Below are positions 12,420-28,100 of a stretch of 64,000 nt of DNA, in pieces. The stretch lies in NCBI RefSeq assembly GCF_020085105.1, contig NC_058063.1, forward strand, positions 8,149,422 to 8,213,421, in the 5' to 3' direction. The translations under genes were made by a program, and so were the position numbers. Numbering within the stretch: position 1 is the stretch's first letter; every line of letters begins with the position of its first letter. The notes beneath the pieces are model-generated. The model searched no databases and was not told where the DNA came from. It saw only the letters and a list, made by a program, of their open reading frames with translations. This DNA is from Siniperca chuatsi. Its lineage: Eukaryota; Chordata; Actinopteri; Centrarchiformes; Sinipercidae.

Positions 12420-15400
12420 CGGACAGCAGAGCAGAGAGGCCATGGTGGAGACAGTGAATCAGGTGAAGTGAAGGTGACGTTTTACTCGAGTTAACGACAA
12501 CTCGAGTGAAACGTGGAAAAAGTACTAAAAGCCATATTTCCACCTGCTTTGTCCGCAGTTGTTGTTACAGCCACAGCGTGCTGTTTAAGCTAATAGCGAA
12601 TTGTTACGAACAAGCTAAAACAAAAGCTGTTAAAATTTGGCCAATTTTTGTAAATTTAGCTACTGGCTGAGACAAACCAGCCTCTCCTCTCTCTACAAGC
12701 GTCACAGCAGCAGCAGAGGGAGGAGGACAGAGGACAGGAGGAAGGACTGATACTGACTGATGTCTGTGTAAGAATGAAGAATCAGAATCTTCTGATTCTG
12801 ATTCTTCATTCTTACTAAACTTCACTCAGTATTTTGATCTCAGGAATATTATTTATTTTACTGACATTTTCGATTTGTTTCCAGTGAAATATTATTGAGT
12901 GAATATAGTGGCTTTGCTGTTGTGAACTTTACTGTTGCTGCTCTAGAAACATAATTTAGTTGTATTTAAAATGTAAATCAATTCTAATCCTGTTTTTATT
13001 CCTTTTTTTTAAATGACGATTTAAATAAAGCCAATTCTTGAAAAAGAACCGGTAAGAGTATTGATAAAGAACCGGGCCGATAAGAGTATGGATAAGATAA
13101 AGAAACAATCCTATCGATACCCACTCCTACAGCTAGTTAGTGGCTTCACCCTGACTTTGGGTAGACAAGCAAATCATAGTTCATATCCCTTCACTATAAG
13201 CCTTGTTTAACCAATGTTATTTTGTTATTTTATTTTTTTATGGCACACAGTGCGATCACTCACAAAAATGTGAAGGATTACTTCAGGACATCATGCTTAC
13301 TTCATCAGTGAGCATATTTGTTTCACTTTTCTTCTTGCGAATGTCTGAGTGTAATGTGAATGTGTAATGATAACAGTCTAAAATTATGTAAAAATACAGT
13401 GTTTAGTCAAATAACATCACATTTTCTTGGGGGAGGACCCCCAAAACCCCATGACCACACCAAAATGTACAAAATTTTCTTCCGGGAAGCATGCCCCCCT
13501 AGAGGGTCCAAGGTCCACCCACCACAGTCTCACAAAATCCTGTGGGAAACACTGAACATCAGATATACATTTCTTTCAGTGTCCTGCAGTAGTGTTTGAG
13601 AGGGGCCTGGGACATGTTTCAGATGTCTCTAGTGTTTCATTAAAGGGGCACTTCACCAATTTTGCATGTGAAGTTCAGTTTACAAGGAGTTCTACTTGAA
13701 AACAGTTGTATAATGTCATCTGCGTCTCTGGGGGGGCTTTTCAACGTTGGAAAAAATAGCCCTGACGATGTCATCGGTATGCATAAACATCTCAACTTCG
13801 GCTCAGACAGCACAACTTTATGGAAGTGCAATACTAAATTGCTGGAGTAGTCCCTTAACTATAAGTATGAATGAAAGAATGACAATTAATAGACTTTTTA
13901 CAATTACTATATTAGTGTACCACGTGTAACTAAGTGCCGAGTGCAGATACAGACTTGTAACTAGGGCTGCAACTAATGACTGTTGTCAGTTGTCATTATC
14001 GATGAATCTATCAATTTGGTGGCGTCCTGATGGCCAAAAGGTCGAAAACCTCTCTCCATCTCTCCAGGTACCATCAAATAAAGACTTTTATTAGAATACA
14101 ATTAGAATGTGACCATTTTGTTCGATTGATGGATTAATTTTTGGGGGAATCTGGAAGATGACCAAAGTCTTATCTTCCAAATTCATACTTTGTCTGAACA
14201 AGAGTTAAAAAAAACCCCAAAGAATTCAGTTTATATTGATATGAGATAGAGAATAGCTGCAAATATGCACATTGTGGAAGGTGGAGCATATAAATATTGG
14301 GGATTTTAAATAAATCAGTTTAAATGATTAACATATTCTTCAAATTGTTGATTAATTTTTTTGTCCATCAACTAATCTAATGGTTCCCAAACTGGGTTAC
14401 GAGCCAGTGCAGTGGGGACGTGCATGAGTTGAATGAATCTGATTCATTTGGGAATGATAAACAGACATTAGGGGCTCTAATGCCTGCAAGACTATCAACT
14501 TTCAGGTTAAAAAGATTTATTCAGAAAGCAACATGTAAAGTACAACAACATCGACAAATTTTTGACAGAAGACAAAAAAAAAAAAACTGTGAAGCCCAAT
14601 GATCAAACACATTTGTCAATCAACATTATGAAGAAGCCTAGCCTTTTCTATAATTCACTGTCAATATAGCTGGAGTGTCTCGAGTCTCTTTCACTCTGGT
14701 GGTCTGGACAAAGTTTAATTAGAATTTTCCTTTTGCGTAACTGTACCTGAGAAACATGCCAAAAAAAAGAAACAATTTGAACTTCAACTTGATTCCTTTT
14801 GTTACTAATCTCCCCAGTACTGTTAACTAGACTGGATATGGACTGTAGATACTAAAACCGTAAACACAATGTAAAAAGTATATGAAACATAGATGCATCT
14901 TGATGGTTTACACCCAACAGCCTGCTGTATAAACTCTAAAACAGAAACTCGTGTTGGACGTGGCCGCTGCACTTTCAAGTCACATTTTCCGATCATACAC
15001 ATGGGAACGAGCCTATATGAGCGTGTGTGTGTTTGTCCACTGACAGCTCGAACGATTGCATAACTCACCCAACAAACCTCACACCAGTTTCAACACTTTC
15101 ACATCAGCTTCCTTTACTATTCTTCTCTACTCTGATGCTTTTTTTATCCACTTCTGTTCCCTTCTGCTCTACTTGGCAAAGACAACATGATATTTTTGAA
15201 AATGTGGAGATTTTGTTTGTTCATTTTCTATTGTATTTTCTACTGTTTATAAAAGGCATTGAAACTGTGTTTTGGGAGTATGAATATCTATTGTGGAGTG
15301 GTGATTTCAGGGCAGGAAACAGGGCCTGAACGTTTTGTTGATCCATGTCATATGACAAGAGAGAGAGACGGAGAGACAAAGACCCTCTTACAAATCTGAA

Positions 15401-16809
15401 AGAGTAAATGAGTTCTTATCCAGCGGTGCACAGAGACCAAAGACAAGGTTGCATGGAGGCCTTGGACTGAAACAAACACACAGACAAACGCACAACACAC
15501 ACACACACACACACACAAAGGTGTTATCACTGACATTTAACTGTATCTCCTAAACTAAAATGAGAAATCACATAGTGTCAGAGGCGACATAACGGCAGCT
15601 TGTTGACAGTGTTTGCAATGGTGTGAACAGCGTATATGCAGCTAAGATGAAGTGGAAATATATCTGCCACCTTTGAGAAAATGGTCTGTTTTTCCGTTGT
15701 CTCAACATTCCACCTCTCTGCTTTCTAGCTCTCTTTGTGATGTGTTTATTGTGGAAAGTCATATTTCAGTCGTGATAAAAATATAACAGCTTTCATCATG
15801 CTGCTCTATTATCTACTGAGAGAGGTGTCACCAGCTTACACACACTCAAACAACCAAAAACAAACTCTCAGACCTATCTCTCTGTCCTTTTTTTACGTTT
15901 TCTGAATGTCACTATAGTGCACCAGGGTTTTGCCAGCTCACAAACACGTGCACATGCACACTCACTCACACTCAGACATGCACAGCAGGTTTACTCCAAA
16001 CCACCACATCAAAACAAGGCCAGATCAGTGAAACACTGCTAACTTCCTGTCTCTGCATCTGCCCCAATATGTTCTCTGTTTAGCCTATTTGTCATGACAT
16101 CAAATGCTCCTTTCTGGTTTACAACTGGGAATAGCCAAAGTTAAGGTCACTTATGTGTGAATTAAAAACATGTTTAAGACTTAATGGGACACAGCCATCT
16201 GCCTGAATACACTTCTTAAAACATATAATACTGCTATGAGGATTTGTAGTACCTCTGTCTTTACCTAAACTGACATTAACAGGCTATATTTGTCTCATAA
16301 ACACATGATACTACTTTATCATTCCTATAATATTCCTGGAGAGAAACTTTTGATTTCTTTTGTCACCAATAACATCACTATTTAATTTCTATAAGAACTT
16401 CTAAGACTTTTTATAGTTGGCAGCAGTGACCTTAAAGTGGCTTTATCACACTTGCTGTAAGGGTTTCCTGTGGCCCTTCTATAATAATCCTACAACGACT
16501 TTTTGTGTGTCTGAGAAGCATTTTAGCTCATTTTAAGTGACCTTAAAGAGCCTCGTGGAATATTTTTCTCCTCATATATTACTGGTTTATTATATTCCTA
16601 TTTCATTTCTATCCAAGCTTATACTTTTTATGTTGTTTAGTATCCTTAAAAGATTTATTATGGGGTCTCTAACTACAGTTATTTTTCATTTGGGTCATTT
16701 ATGTCAGCGCCACAACCGTACTAGCAGAATAACTGTTATTTCTTGGGCTTACCTTTCCAAACTTTTGATGCTGCACATAAAGTTGTCCCTCCTTAACGTG
16801 GGTGTCCAT
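1..16809 (-). CDS. dok1: Docking protein 1 (DOK1), 3' end beyond window
   Basis: Membrane-proximal adaptor phosphorylated by tyrosine kinases; DOK1 recruits RasGAP and Nck/Crk and dampens Ras/ERK signalling (family knowledge). Coding exons on the minus strand are 16809-16753, 4698-4375, 3571-3475, 3341-3169 and 989-1; all have GT-AG sites and the phases close. Exon 1 begins [19 protein letters not shown] and joins [13 protein letters not shown], which is the start of the PH domain (about residues 5-125). The IRS-type PTB domain follows ([39 protein letters not shown]; about 162-260). The C-terminal tail carries SH2-docking tyrosines: [33 protein letters not shown] and SIYD. The LYxEPxDS, LYSDPxDS and IYDEPEG trio is specific to DOK1 rather than DOK2 or DOK3. 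Oddities are a Gly/Ser run inside the PH domain, an RG-rich stretch in the tail and a roughly 12-kb first intron. The last exon runs off the window, so about 548 residues are seen without a stop. Confidence 0.95.
1570..2480 (+). mobile_element. LINE-2/CR1-like retrotransposon 3' fragment in dok1 intron 4
   Basis: An open frame at 1630-2079 encodes the C-terminal end of a fish LINE ORF2. It includes [20 protein letters not shown], the [17 protein letters not shown] block and a closing [17 protein letters not shown]. The same frame can be followed upstream to about 1590 ([12 protein letters not shown]) before it is interrupted. The reverse transcriptase catalytic core is absent, so this is a 5'-truncated dead copy. 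After the stop, a pyrimidine-rich 3' UTR runs into an AT-rich tail near 2480. It lies in antisense orientation to dok1. Confidence 0.8.
3749..3855. repeat. Two-copy tandem duplication, 60-bp period
   Basis: A block of about 47 bp beginning gaagacctagataaaatggg at 3749 recurs at 3809, with one extra G in the second copy. It lies in dok1 intron 2 and has no coding meaning. Confidence 0.85.
4741..5096 (+). repeat. Interspersed repeat, family C copy 1
   Basis: It begins 'aagctgcacta' and ends near 'gaacatagtggagtatttag'. The same start and end phrases reappear in the same order at 58068-58420, so this is a dispersed fish repeat. It sits in dok1 intron 1 next to exon 2. Confidence 0.6.
5097..7640. 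other. dok1 intron 1, segment without recognised features
   Basis: AT-rich non-coding sequence. The open frames here are short, lack splice context and show no protein-like composition. I recognise no RNA gene. Confidence 0.6.
7641..8131 (+). repeat. Interspersed repeat, family A copy 1 (palindromic MITE-like)
   Basis: It begins 'tcagtggtggaagaagtatt' and is dominated by 'aagtaaaagtac' phrases. A second copy with the same start lies at 29194-29605. The repeated start and lack of coding capacity fit a non-autonomous DNA element common in percomorph genomes. Confidence 0.7.
8132..10612. other. dok1 intron 1, low-complexity segment
   Basis: Dispersed short CA/TG runs (for example 8500-8600 and 10050-10095) and otherwise unremarkable AT-rich sequence. 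The open frames here are driven by His/Thr or Cys/Val codons from dinucleotide repeats, and I do not accept them. Confidence 0.55.
10613..10990 (+). repeat. Interspersed repeat, family G copy ('gctgcaactaa')
   Basis: It begins 'agctgcaactaactaattatt', followed by wording about a cgattattgattcat core. Related copies begin at 13965, and in reverse near 39290 and 40650. Non-coding. The start phrase is a widespread fish hAT-type MITE terminus as far as I recall. Confidence 0.6.
12351..12418. repeat. (CA)n microsatellite
   Basis: Nearly uninterrupted CA dinucleotides with one AAA interruption. Confidence 0.95.
12768..12815. repeat. Perfect 22-bp inverted repeat (hairpin)
   Basis: Arms 12768-12789 and 12794-12815 are exact reverse complements separated by TTCT. 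The arm starts gtaagaatgaagaatcagaa. It lies inside the hAT-like element in dok1 intron 1. Confidence 0.9.
13625..13855 (+). repeat. Interspersed repeat, family J copy 1
   Basis: It begins 'ttaaaggggcacttcaccaa' and ends 'aaattgctggagtagtccct'. It shares internal phrases (gaaaacagttgtataatgt, ccctgacgatgtcat) and the end phrase with 60725-61150. Non-coding, dispersed. Confidence 0.7.
13962..14380 (+). repeat. Interspersed repeat, family G copy
   Basis: It begins 'ctagggctgcaactaatgac', includes 'tcattatcgatgaatctatc' and ends 'attaatttttttgtccatca'. This is the clearest forward copy of the family also seen at 10613, 39020 and 40140. Confidence 0.7.
14400..16750. other. dok1 intron 1, proximal segment
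   Basis: Between the family G repeat and exon 1 I see only AT-rich sequence with a short (CA)n at 15498-15518. No exon, RNA gene or recognisable element is supported. Confidence 0.55.
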
Positions 16810-17110
16810 GCCCCCAAACACTCCAGGGCTACCCTCCCTCTGCAAAGACGAAATTTGCCTTGAACGTGACGCAGGAAAATCACTTTTTAGGGGTTTATTT
16901 TTTCCTATATCCCCTAACAACTTCCCCCTTCTCTCACTTCCGCTCCCCAGCCGTTACAACGCATTTATCGATCGCTCGCGCACAGTTCAAGGTGTCATGG
17001 TGGAAATAAAAAGGTCCAAACAGTCTGTGGGGGGTCCCGACAAAGTTAAATAACGTCCAAATGTTGTCCGTGAGTCGCCTATCTGTCGCCTCTCACTCCT
17101 CCTGTAGGGC
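16810..17110 (-). promoter_or_regulatory. dok1: dok1 5' UTR and proximal promoter
   Basis: This lies immediately upstream of the dok1 ATG and is richer in GC and CpG than its surroundings. On the minus strand it carries two adjacent ETS-type GGAA cores (plus-strand 16921-16950, reading ...cttccccctt ... cacttccgc). One has a purine-rich PU.1-like context, which would fit the haematopoietic expression known for DOK1. No TATA box is evident at a fixed distance. The TSS cannot be placed from sequence alone. Confidence 0.45.
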
Positions 17111-18880
17111 TGGACCAGTGGAAAGCCACACTTAATAGATAACATGAAGCTTCTGGTTACAGCTTTCAGAATAAAAGTCTAATTAACGAACATCAGCTTT
17201 GGGTGCATGGTGGCAAAACACAGTTCAGCAGTACTTTACAGGTAGAAAATAATTTTCTCTTCAAAAATAGTTAGTTATAATTAGGGAGGGTCAGATAAAC
17301 CCTCTAAGGGGCTCCAGGGCAAAACATTTGTGTGCGTCTTTATTGTCCCCCCTGTGTTTTCCACCCTCTGTATATTATGTATGTTTTAGTTAGTAATTAG
17401 TGGGCCTAATTATTTTGTGGTAATTTGATGAAGCACAAATGTATTTAATATTTTGCACCATGTAACCACAAGATAAACTGAAATAATCAAGGCTTTTAAA
17501 CTAGATTTTAACTCAGGGGCCCTCCTCAAGACAGGACCTTAATAGGGCCCAACTGAATGTTTTTGTCCCAGGACAATAACAATTATCAGTCCCAATAGAA
17601 ACCTGGAAATGTCAGATTAAAGCTAAAGACATTTATTTTTTATTGATTCTCAATTCTCCAACTTGGTTAGTCAGAGTTAATTTACAAATCCTGAATAAGA
17701 TTAAAATTGACGGAAATGTTCACTTTTTCTTGAAGGAGGTCTCATTCCTAGCAATACTGCTTTGTATTATGCAAATGATTAAAATGACCATGGGAAATAT
17801 CATCTTTCTTTATTAAACCTTATTATTCATAGAAGAATTAAAGAGTAACCCAAAAGAGTTTGGGACATATTTATTAATACGTTCACACTGTTTCTGGGCT
17901 TTACAAAGTTCTAAAGTAAAAATAAACCATATGAAATTAAGGATGAAAATGTTGTTTATTTAAAAAAAGTTTGTCTGCCAATTATGTCTTTTATTTTGAA
18001 ATCTGAATTAGGTAACATCCGGTATCGTAGTAACTCTGTGGTGCTTGACGCAGCTCTCTCCCTGCAGGAGGAGTGAGCAGCGCGTGGTGAGCGCACCGAG
18101 CCGCGCTTCTTCTTCCTCTCCTCCCACCTCCTCACTCTTGTGTAACTTCACTGTTGGTTTCATCTTTAACACACGCAGACTTTCTAACGCAAATAGAAAC
18201 TTTGCATTTTATAAAGTATACTATAAACTGCACGTAACAACAGGTGGTGTTTACTTTGGCAAATAAAGTGTAGGTCATCACAGCAGGACTAAAACTCATA
18301 GAAGACTGCTATTATTGCTTATGCGAACAAATATCATAAAGTAAGAGTTTAAGTTTCCGTGAACTCACTATTAGCACTTAGATGTACTTTAACTACAGAC
18401 ATAGCAGTAGGCTATAGGAATTTCGAGTAGCCAAAGAATGAGTTATCTTTTAAGGAGCCGATGTTGGCAAAGAGAAGCTGGCCCCCAAACTAATGTGTTG
18501 CAGATGCCTCCTGCTGGCTCACGGTGTAACTCAAAGTTGTTGTCCCTGTTTTCAGCCCATAACCAAATGGTGCTAAGTCGCTTATTCTTGACACTGAGTA
18601 TGGATTTTTAGACCAAGAGTCAAGACGCACAGTGGGTTTTTAATTTGCCAGTGTTTGTTCAGAAGACTAAAAACTATTCCTATCCTGTCATTCACTTTTT
18701 GTCACACAGCCTATTGGCAGTATAGAAACCTTAGTACCTTGCATAGACCAACATTTCTTGCCATACTCTATGTTTTTCTTATATTATTCATCAGCATAGC
18801 ATGATGTTATTAACTGTAGATTCAGGGTGATTTTTCCCTTTACACAGCTGCCACCTACTGGTTATTATTCAGCATTGCAG
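17111..18880. other. dok1-nagk head-to-head intergenic region
   Basis: The segment separates the dok1 start (16809, minus) from the nagk start (18957, plus). A short GC-rich, CpG-containing patch at about 18033-18130 could be an upstream dok1 exon or promoter, but no splice pair could be proven. The remainder is AT-rich and featureless. Confidence 0.4.
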
Positions 18881-18899
18881 GTTGGAGCTCAGCTGCTGC

Positions 18900-18909
18900 T
18901 CTCGCGATA
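18900..18909 (+). promoter_or_regulatory. nagk: TCTCGCGA-type core promoter motif of nagk
   Basis: TCTCGCGATA matches 9 of 10 positions of the palindromic TCTCGCGAGA element known from CpG-rich TATA-less vertebrate promoters (bound by BANP/ZBTB33 in the literature). It ends 47 bp before the nagk ATG, so the transcript leader must be very short or the motif lies at the TSS. Confidence 0.5.
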
Positions 18910-18956
18910 TTTGCGCAATTGGACTGAACAGACTGGACCAAAACAGGAACTGAAAC

Positions 18957-23159
<4,203 letters not shown>

Positions 23160-23475
23160 GAGTTCAGCTGCACATCCCCTAGAGCTTAACCAATCAGTGT
23201 TCAGCTAAAGGGAAACTGTATTGGCCTTTATTAATTATTATCATCCTCGCTAATAACGCTTACTATAATGATAATGATAATAATGATTGTGTAATAATGG
23301 TATAGCACTTGATTTTATCTCACCACAAGATAGCCTGTGGTTGAAAATATTCCAAATCTTGTTTTTTAACAGCTTCATAGCTGCTGTTCTGACAATGGAA
23401 ACAATATTACTTTCATTTTGACTGTCTTTGCAAATCTTTGCACCTTTAAACCACTTGTTTACATTTGACATTTAT

Positions 23476-23481
23476 AATAAA
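23476..23481 (+). terminator. nagk: nagk polyadenylation signal
   Basis: AATAAA lies 317 bp past the nagk stop in an AT-rich 3' UTR. It is the first canonical signal downstream of the gene. Confidence 0.6.
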
Positions 23482-23499
23482 AATACTGTTAACTTGATA

Positions 23500-24480
23500 G
23501 AAAACTCATTCAGGGTTGTGATTTATCTCCCAGGATAATTAAAGTTCCATTTAAGCTGCGATCGATAAAATCTGATCACTGTTTCCAATTTTTTAAATTC
23601 CTAAATACAAGTGTAGGTTTTAAAAATGTTCACTTAAAATATTATTCGGTTATTATAGGCAGAGAAATTACTCCTTTAACAAAAATCCACACTTCTGCAG
23701 GTTTTCTGCACTTTTGTCTTTTACTAGTAGATGGTGCTATTACACTACCTTTCCACTTGTGACACACATCACTGTGTCTGCAATAACTAACAGGAAGCAC
23801 TCATTCTCATGGACCCACGAGATATTACTTGATGCATGTAGAAAGAAATCTTTATTCACAACACAATAAATTTCCTGTGATCAATTTCATGTTATACATT
23901 TTAAGACAGAGGGCTCTATTTTCATGAACCCTGCGTCGGGACAGTGCCAAGCGTACTTTTGGTAATTTCGTGGCCATATCATCATGGCCAATCACATTCA
24001 TTACTTTCATCGCCTTTAGACACAGGGCTCTCCCTGTCATGACGCACTGACAGTTTCGGATTTCTGTGGAGAGTTTTCCTCAGACGAAACTTATTATTGT
24101 CTGCAAAGGTTCAACGTGAATATACAGCAGCTCAGATATACTGCCAAGAGCAGATGATGACTTTTTAAGGTGAATTCACGTTTTTGGACATATTGAATAT
24201 CCTACGACCATCATGTTTTCCGTGCGTAATAGTGCGTAGTTTTATCACAATAATCCATACAATAAGCATCTGCCGCTAGATACTACAGAATGCCAGAAGT
24301 AGAGTTAAAAATGCGGTATAGGTTTTCATGTTGTATTTCTATTGATAGTTGTTTCTTTTTCACATCACGTTGCCCATCACAGCCACACGTCTAACAGTGT
24401 GTACGTGTATTATAATTAAAAACGCGGAGCTCCAGGCGATGCGTTGGCCAGGCTCGTTAAAACTTTGATGACGCGTGCAG
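23500..24480. other. nagk to next-gene intergenic region
   Basis: No coding exon or repeat recognised. CpG content rises from about 24420 toward the X-box-like site. A short phrase around 'agggctctattttcatgaac' (23908) and 'agggctctccctgtcatgac' (24024) may be a small dispersed repeat. Confidence 0.4.
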
Positions 24481-24482
24481 CC

Positions 24483-24496
24483 GTTGCCCCGGTTAC
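24483..24496 (+). promoter_or_regulatory. RFX X-box-like site
   Basis: GTTGCC-CC-GGTTAC fits the X-box half-site rule (GTNRCC, 0-3 nt, RGYAAC) with one mismatch in the second half. It sits in a small CpG-rich patch and 13 bp upstream of an ATG at 24509 that opens a 27-codon frame (METPGEDWQERTVLREILVE...). X-boxes mark promoters of cilium genes. Its link to the gene at 25-29 kb is inferred from position. Confidence 0.45.
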
Positions 24497-25140
24497 CCAG
24501 TGTTTTGGATGGAGACACCGGGGGAGGACTGGCAGGAACGGACAGTCCTGAGGGAGATATTAGTGGAGAAAGAAGTTTTAATTGATCTATGATTGTTCAT
24601 GGAACTGTGTGAACTGTTTTTAGTGTGTCCGTCTCCAACACGCCTGTTGGTTTGCAGTAGAAACTGTAGAATCATTGATCAAAACAAGTTTTATGTGCAC
24701 AAGCACGGAGGTTTCTGCAGCAGTCCTGCTGCCGGTGTTCCACACACTTTACCCAGGAAAATACCAGTCGAAAATATAAACCTAGTCAGATTTGCAATAA
24801 ACATGATGCATTACTTTCTTTAAACCAGTGTGCTATTTGGATTCCACAGCTTTAGGCCTAAAGGAAAAGAAAGCAGAGCATAAGAAAAGTCACTTCTGCT
24901 GTTTCTGTGAGCACTGCCCATGTCCCATTGCTCCATAGACTGTCTACTGAATCACAGCGCTACTGTATGAATGCACAGTACCCGGCTTGCATAGAAACTG
25001 TAGCAGCAGTAATGGGGCAGAAATGCAGAAGAAGTAGCAGTGATTGTGTGTGCTGCCACAGGAAATAGAATAAATATCAATAGAATAAATACAGTTTAAC
25101 TCAAAACAGTCGCAGTGACATTCCACTGGCTCTCACGCAG

Positions 25141-28100
25141 AGAGTCTGCAGTCAGTTCTGCTTCACTGCTGTGATGCTGCCCTGAGATTACTCTACCAGA
25201 GAGGAATCAAAAAACCATTAGATGATTCCCTCGAAACACCTGAAGGTAAATACTCTGAGATTTAAGCAACTTGAATTAGGCGATAGTGTGCCTTTTTTTT
25301 TTTTTTGTTTTTGTTTTTCCCAGTATGTTTTGAATTGAAATAAGGAGGTAAAAAACATTTAAAAAGAAAACACATTGCTCCTGCTGCTAGAGCTACTATT
25401 ACCACTTCACTCAGTTGCTGACCTTTTTTCTCTCTCCTACATGGCCTCTGCAGCCTCAAGGCAAACTTGTCATCCTCCACAAAGTGCACCACTACTTCAG
25501 TCAGCATTACTGTTAACTGTGTTACAAACCTAAATCTCAGGTCATGCATGCCAACTTTTCTCTCTTGAATTATTATTATTTTTTTAGATTAAAATCTCTG
25601 AGGATGTATCCAAATTCTGATTTTATTATTAGAATACAATGATTTTCTCACAATCACTGCAATTCTGTTATTTTATTTCAACAAAAAGAATACCTTGTTA
25701 TGATGTATTCAGACAGTGATTTACTCATAGTCAAGGATCTGAATACTACCTCCACCACTGTGCCAAAAAGCTGCGCATGGTCAATCCATTGTTCCCGAGA
25801 CTGTGAATCCTGTCTTTGGGCTAACCTACAGTACTGTATATGTGTGACCATCCTCACACTCACAGTGAACTCCTGTTAGATAATACTGCAATGTATGTTT
25901 TTTCCTTTCAGACTCAGGGGCTGATGTCTTGGGAGAGATTTGTCACCACTTATAGTAGTGACTATAAACCCTTCAGTGAGCGCCAGGTCAACCACCTGAA
26001 GCCCAGACCTGAAGCTAAAGCTGCTCCTTCATTTATCAGCCCACCTCAGGTCGGTTGGATGGATGGATGAACAGACAGATTGACAGATGGATAGCTTGAC
26101 TCACTGTCATGTTGATTGTTGTTGTTTTCATAGACTGACCGTGAAACCTGGCCTATATTTCATCACTACTTTTACAAGACAACTAACAGCATCTATGGCT
26201 CAAGTGGCTGTTCACAGGTGAAGCACAACAGCATGCAGCAAGTTCACAATAATGTCCTTTATTTTCTAACTACCTTTCTGTTACCAGTACCACCACCACC
26301 ATCACTCTTTCTGTACTCCATCTCTCAGCCTCCCTGTTGTGCCCTCTTCCCGGCCTCTCTGTCTCCATTTGGCATCCTCGTTCCTTCTGTTTCCGAGGCG
26401 TCTGGGGTTCTTGGCTCCGCCCTGACAGAGGCCAGGACACAGGAAGTGGGAGTTGCCAGGGAGACTGGGCCTGTACTTGGCGAGGAGGAGAAAGGTCGGC
26501 TGCACTATGTTTTTGGTGGAAAGGGTAAGGAGTTCTCTCAATCTCTCTGAAATGCACTCATATACACACACACATCTAAGCTGGCAGCTGCATTTGGTAC
26601 TCCGTCCATTTTCTTCTGGTGACAGCTAATGTGTTGGAGCAGCAGGAGGCAAAAGATGAGGCGCAGCAGAAGATTGATGTTCTCTACGAGGAAGGTCAGA
26701 TGGATGTTTTTACTTCAGGAGTGTTGCTTTGATTCATCTAGTCATTTTTCATTTGAGCTGCAAAATTCAGTAAGGAAACCTTTTGAAGCACTTTTAGCTT
26801 GTGCTCTCTGAAATTCACGAGATGCTTTCACTGTTTAATCTTTAGCCTGCTATTATTTTAAGGGCTTTCAAACTGTAGGTTATTTGCCAAAGTGGCTCTT
26901 AGAGTAGAGAACCACACATAATTTTCATAAACCCATTCAATATTTGTGCACTTTTAGGTGTGATTGTGTTGTCATCTCATGTCGGTCCGGTCAGCTGTGA
27001 AGATTTCCTTAGAGCTGTCTGCAGAGAAGCTGGACTGCAGCACCTGTTCCCACTTCCTGTGGCCTCCAGTCCAATTATCACAATCAAAGGTAGAACAACT
27101 GTCTCTCTCTCTCACACACTTACACACACACACTCACACACACACACACACACACACATACACACACACAGAAACACACATATCCCATGATGCATAACCT
27201 TTAACTCAAAAAATGACTCTTTTACGGTAACATCAACGAAAAAAACCTTTTGTGAGGTTACAAGGTCAGATAATTTCACTAGAAGATAGTAAAGACCAAG
27301 AACAAAGTAGCATAATATTTATAAAATGAATTAAGTCATTTTAAGATTTTTTTTTCTTCTGCATTCATATCAAAAACTGTCAACCCTGCCAGAGAAAATC
27401 CGAAAATAATGACAAAACATGCTAACAAATGATTGCCAGTATACAGTCTACAGCCATGCTAGCCCCTCTGAGGCTGTACTAAGATACTAAGACACAACAG
27501 TACTTTGAGCTGAATGCTAACATCGGCATGCTAACATGTTCACAATGACTATGCTAACATGCTGATGGTAAGTGTTAACTCAGCTGAGGAATGTCATTAG
27601 TTTTGTTAGTAAAAAAATGTTTTTTGTTAGTAAAAAAGTTTAAAATTATTACAATTCATCCTGAGGGGGACATGAATGTGTGTACCAAATTTCATGGTAA
27701 TCCATCCCTTAGTTGTTGAGACATTTCACTAAAAGCCAAAAATGTTAACCTCATGGTGGTGCTAGAGAAAAAGCCCTGGCTCTGTAAATGCTAAACAAAG
27801 TGGCTCGGACCGGGCCACACAACACTATTTCAGCCATGATTTGTGTGTCAGGTAAATGACTTGCCCACGGACATTCAGTTAACCTTCTAGTTTGCCGAGA
27901 TCTGCTGTTGTTGTGATGTTAGCTATAGTAGCAGGAGAGTTGTGAGTATCGCTGTCTGGAGCTGCTGTGCTGGCTCTGGGAAACGTGTCGTCCTCTCTGG
28001 CTGTTAGCTTCGCAGCAGCAACTGTAGCGACAGTTTGCTAACCCACAACCTAGCTAACATTAGTTATATTACTTGCTGTGTCTTTGTTTGCTTCATATCA

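Larger units (their letters stand above)
12176..13554. mobile_element. hAT-like DNA transposon remnant with terminal inverted repeats
   Basis: It starts CAGTGTTTCCCA at 12176 and ends TGGGAAACACTG at 13554, a perfect 12-bp terminal inverted repeat about 1.38 kb apart. No transposase frame is visible, so it is non-autonomous. It encloses a (CA)n tract (12351-12418) and a perfect 22-bp palindrome (12768-12815). A phrase at 13060-13130 (ccgataagagtatggataag ... cctatcgatacccactcct) resembles the end of another fish repeat, so this may be a composite. I could not find a convincing 8-bp target-site duplication. Confidence 0.6.

Noticed and set aside
12283..12543. His/Thr and Cys/Val repeat 'proteins' on both strands
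   Set aside because: Translations of the (CA)n microsatellite; the same applies to frames at 54654-55012, 62674-62952 and 63470-63727.
18045..18266. 73-residue frame in the dok1-nagk interval as a gene
   Set aside because: No start context, no splice partner and Ser-rich from a CTCCTC tract; at most part of a promoter.
26281..26528. His-run exon beginning at the acceptor ttaccag|TACCACC
   Set aside because: The acceptor tctctcag at 26328 gives a better pyrimidine tract and a more natural frame, in phase with the neighbouring exons.
27109..27172. CRISPR-like or tandem repeat array
   Set aside because: Plain CA microsatellite; no spacer structure anywhere in the window.
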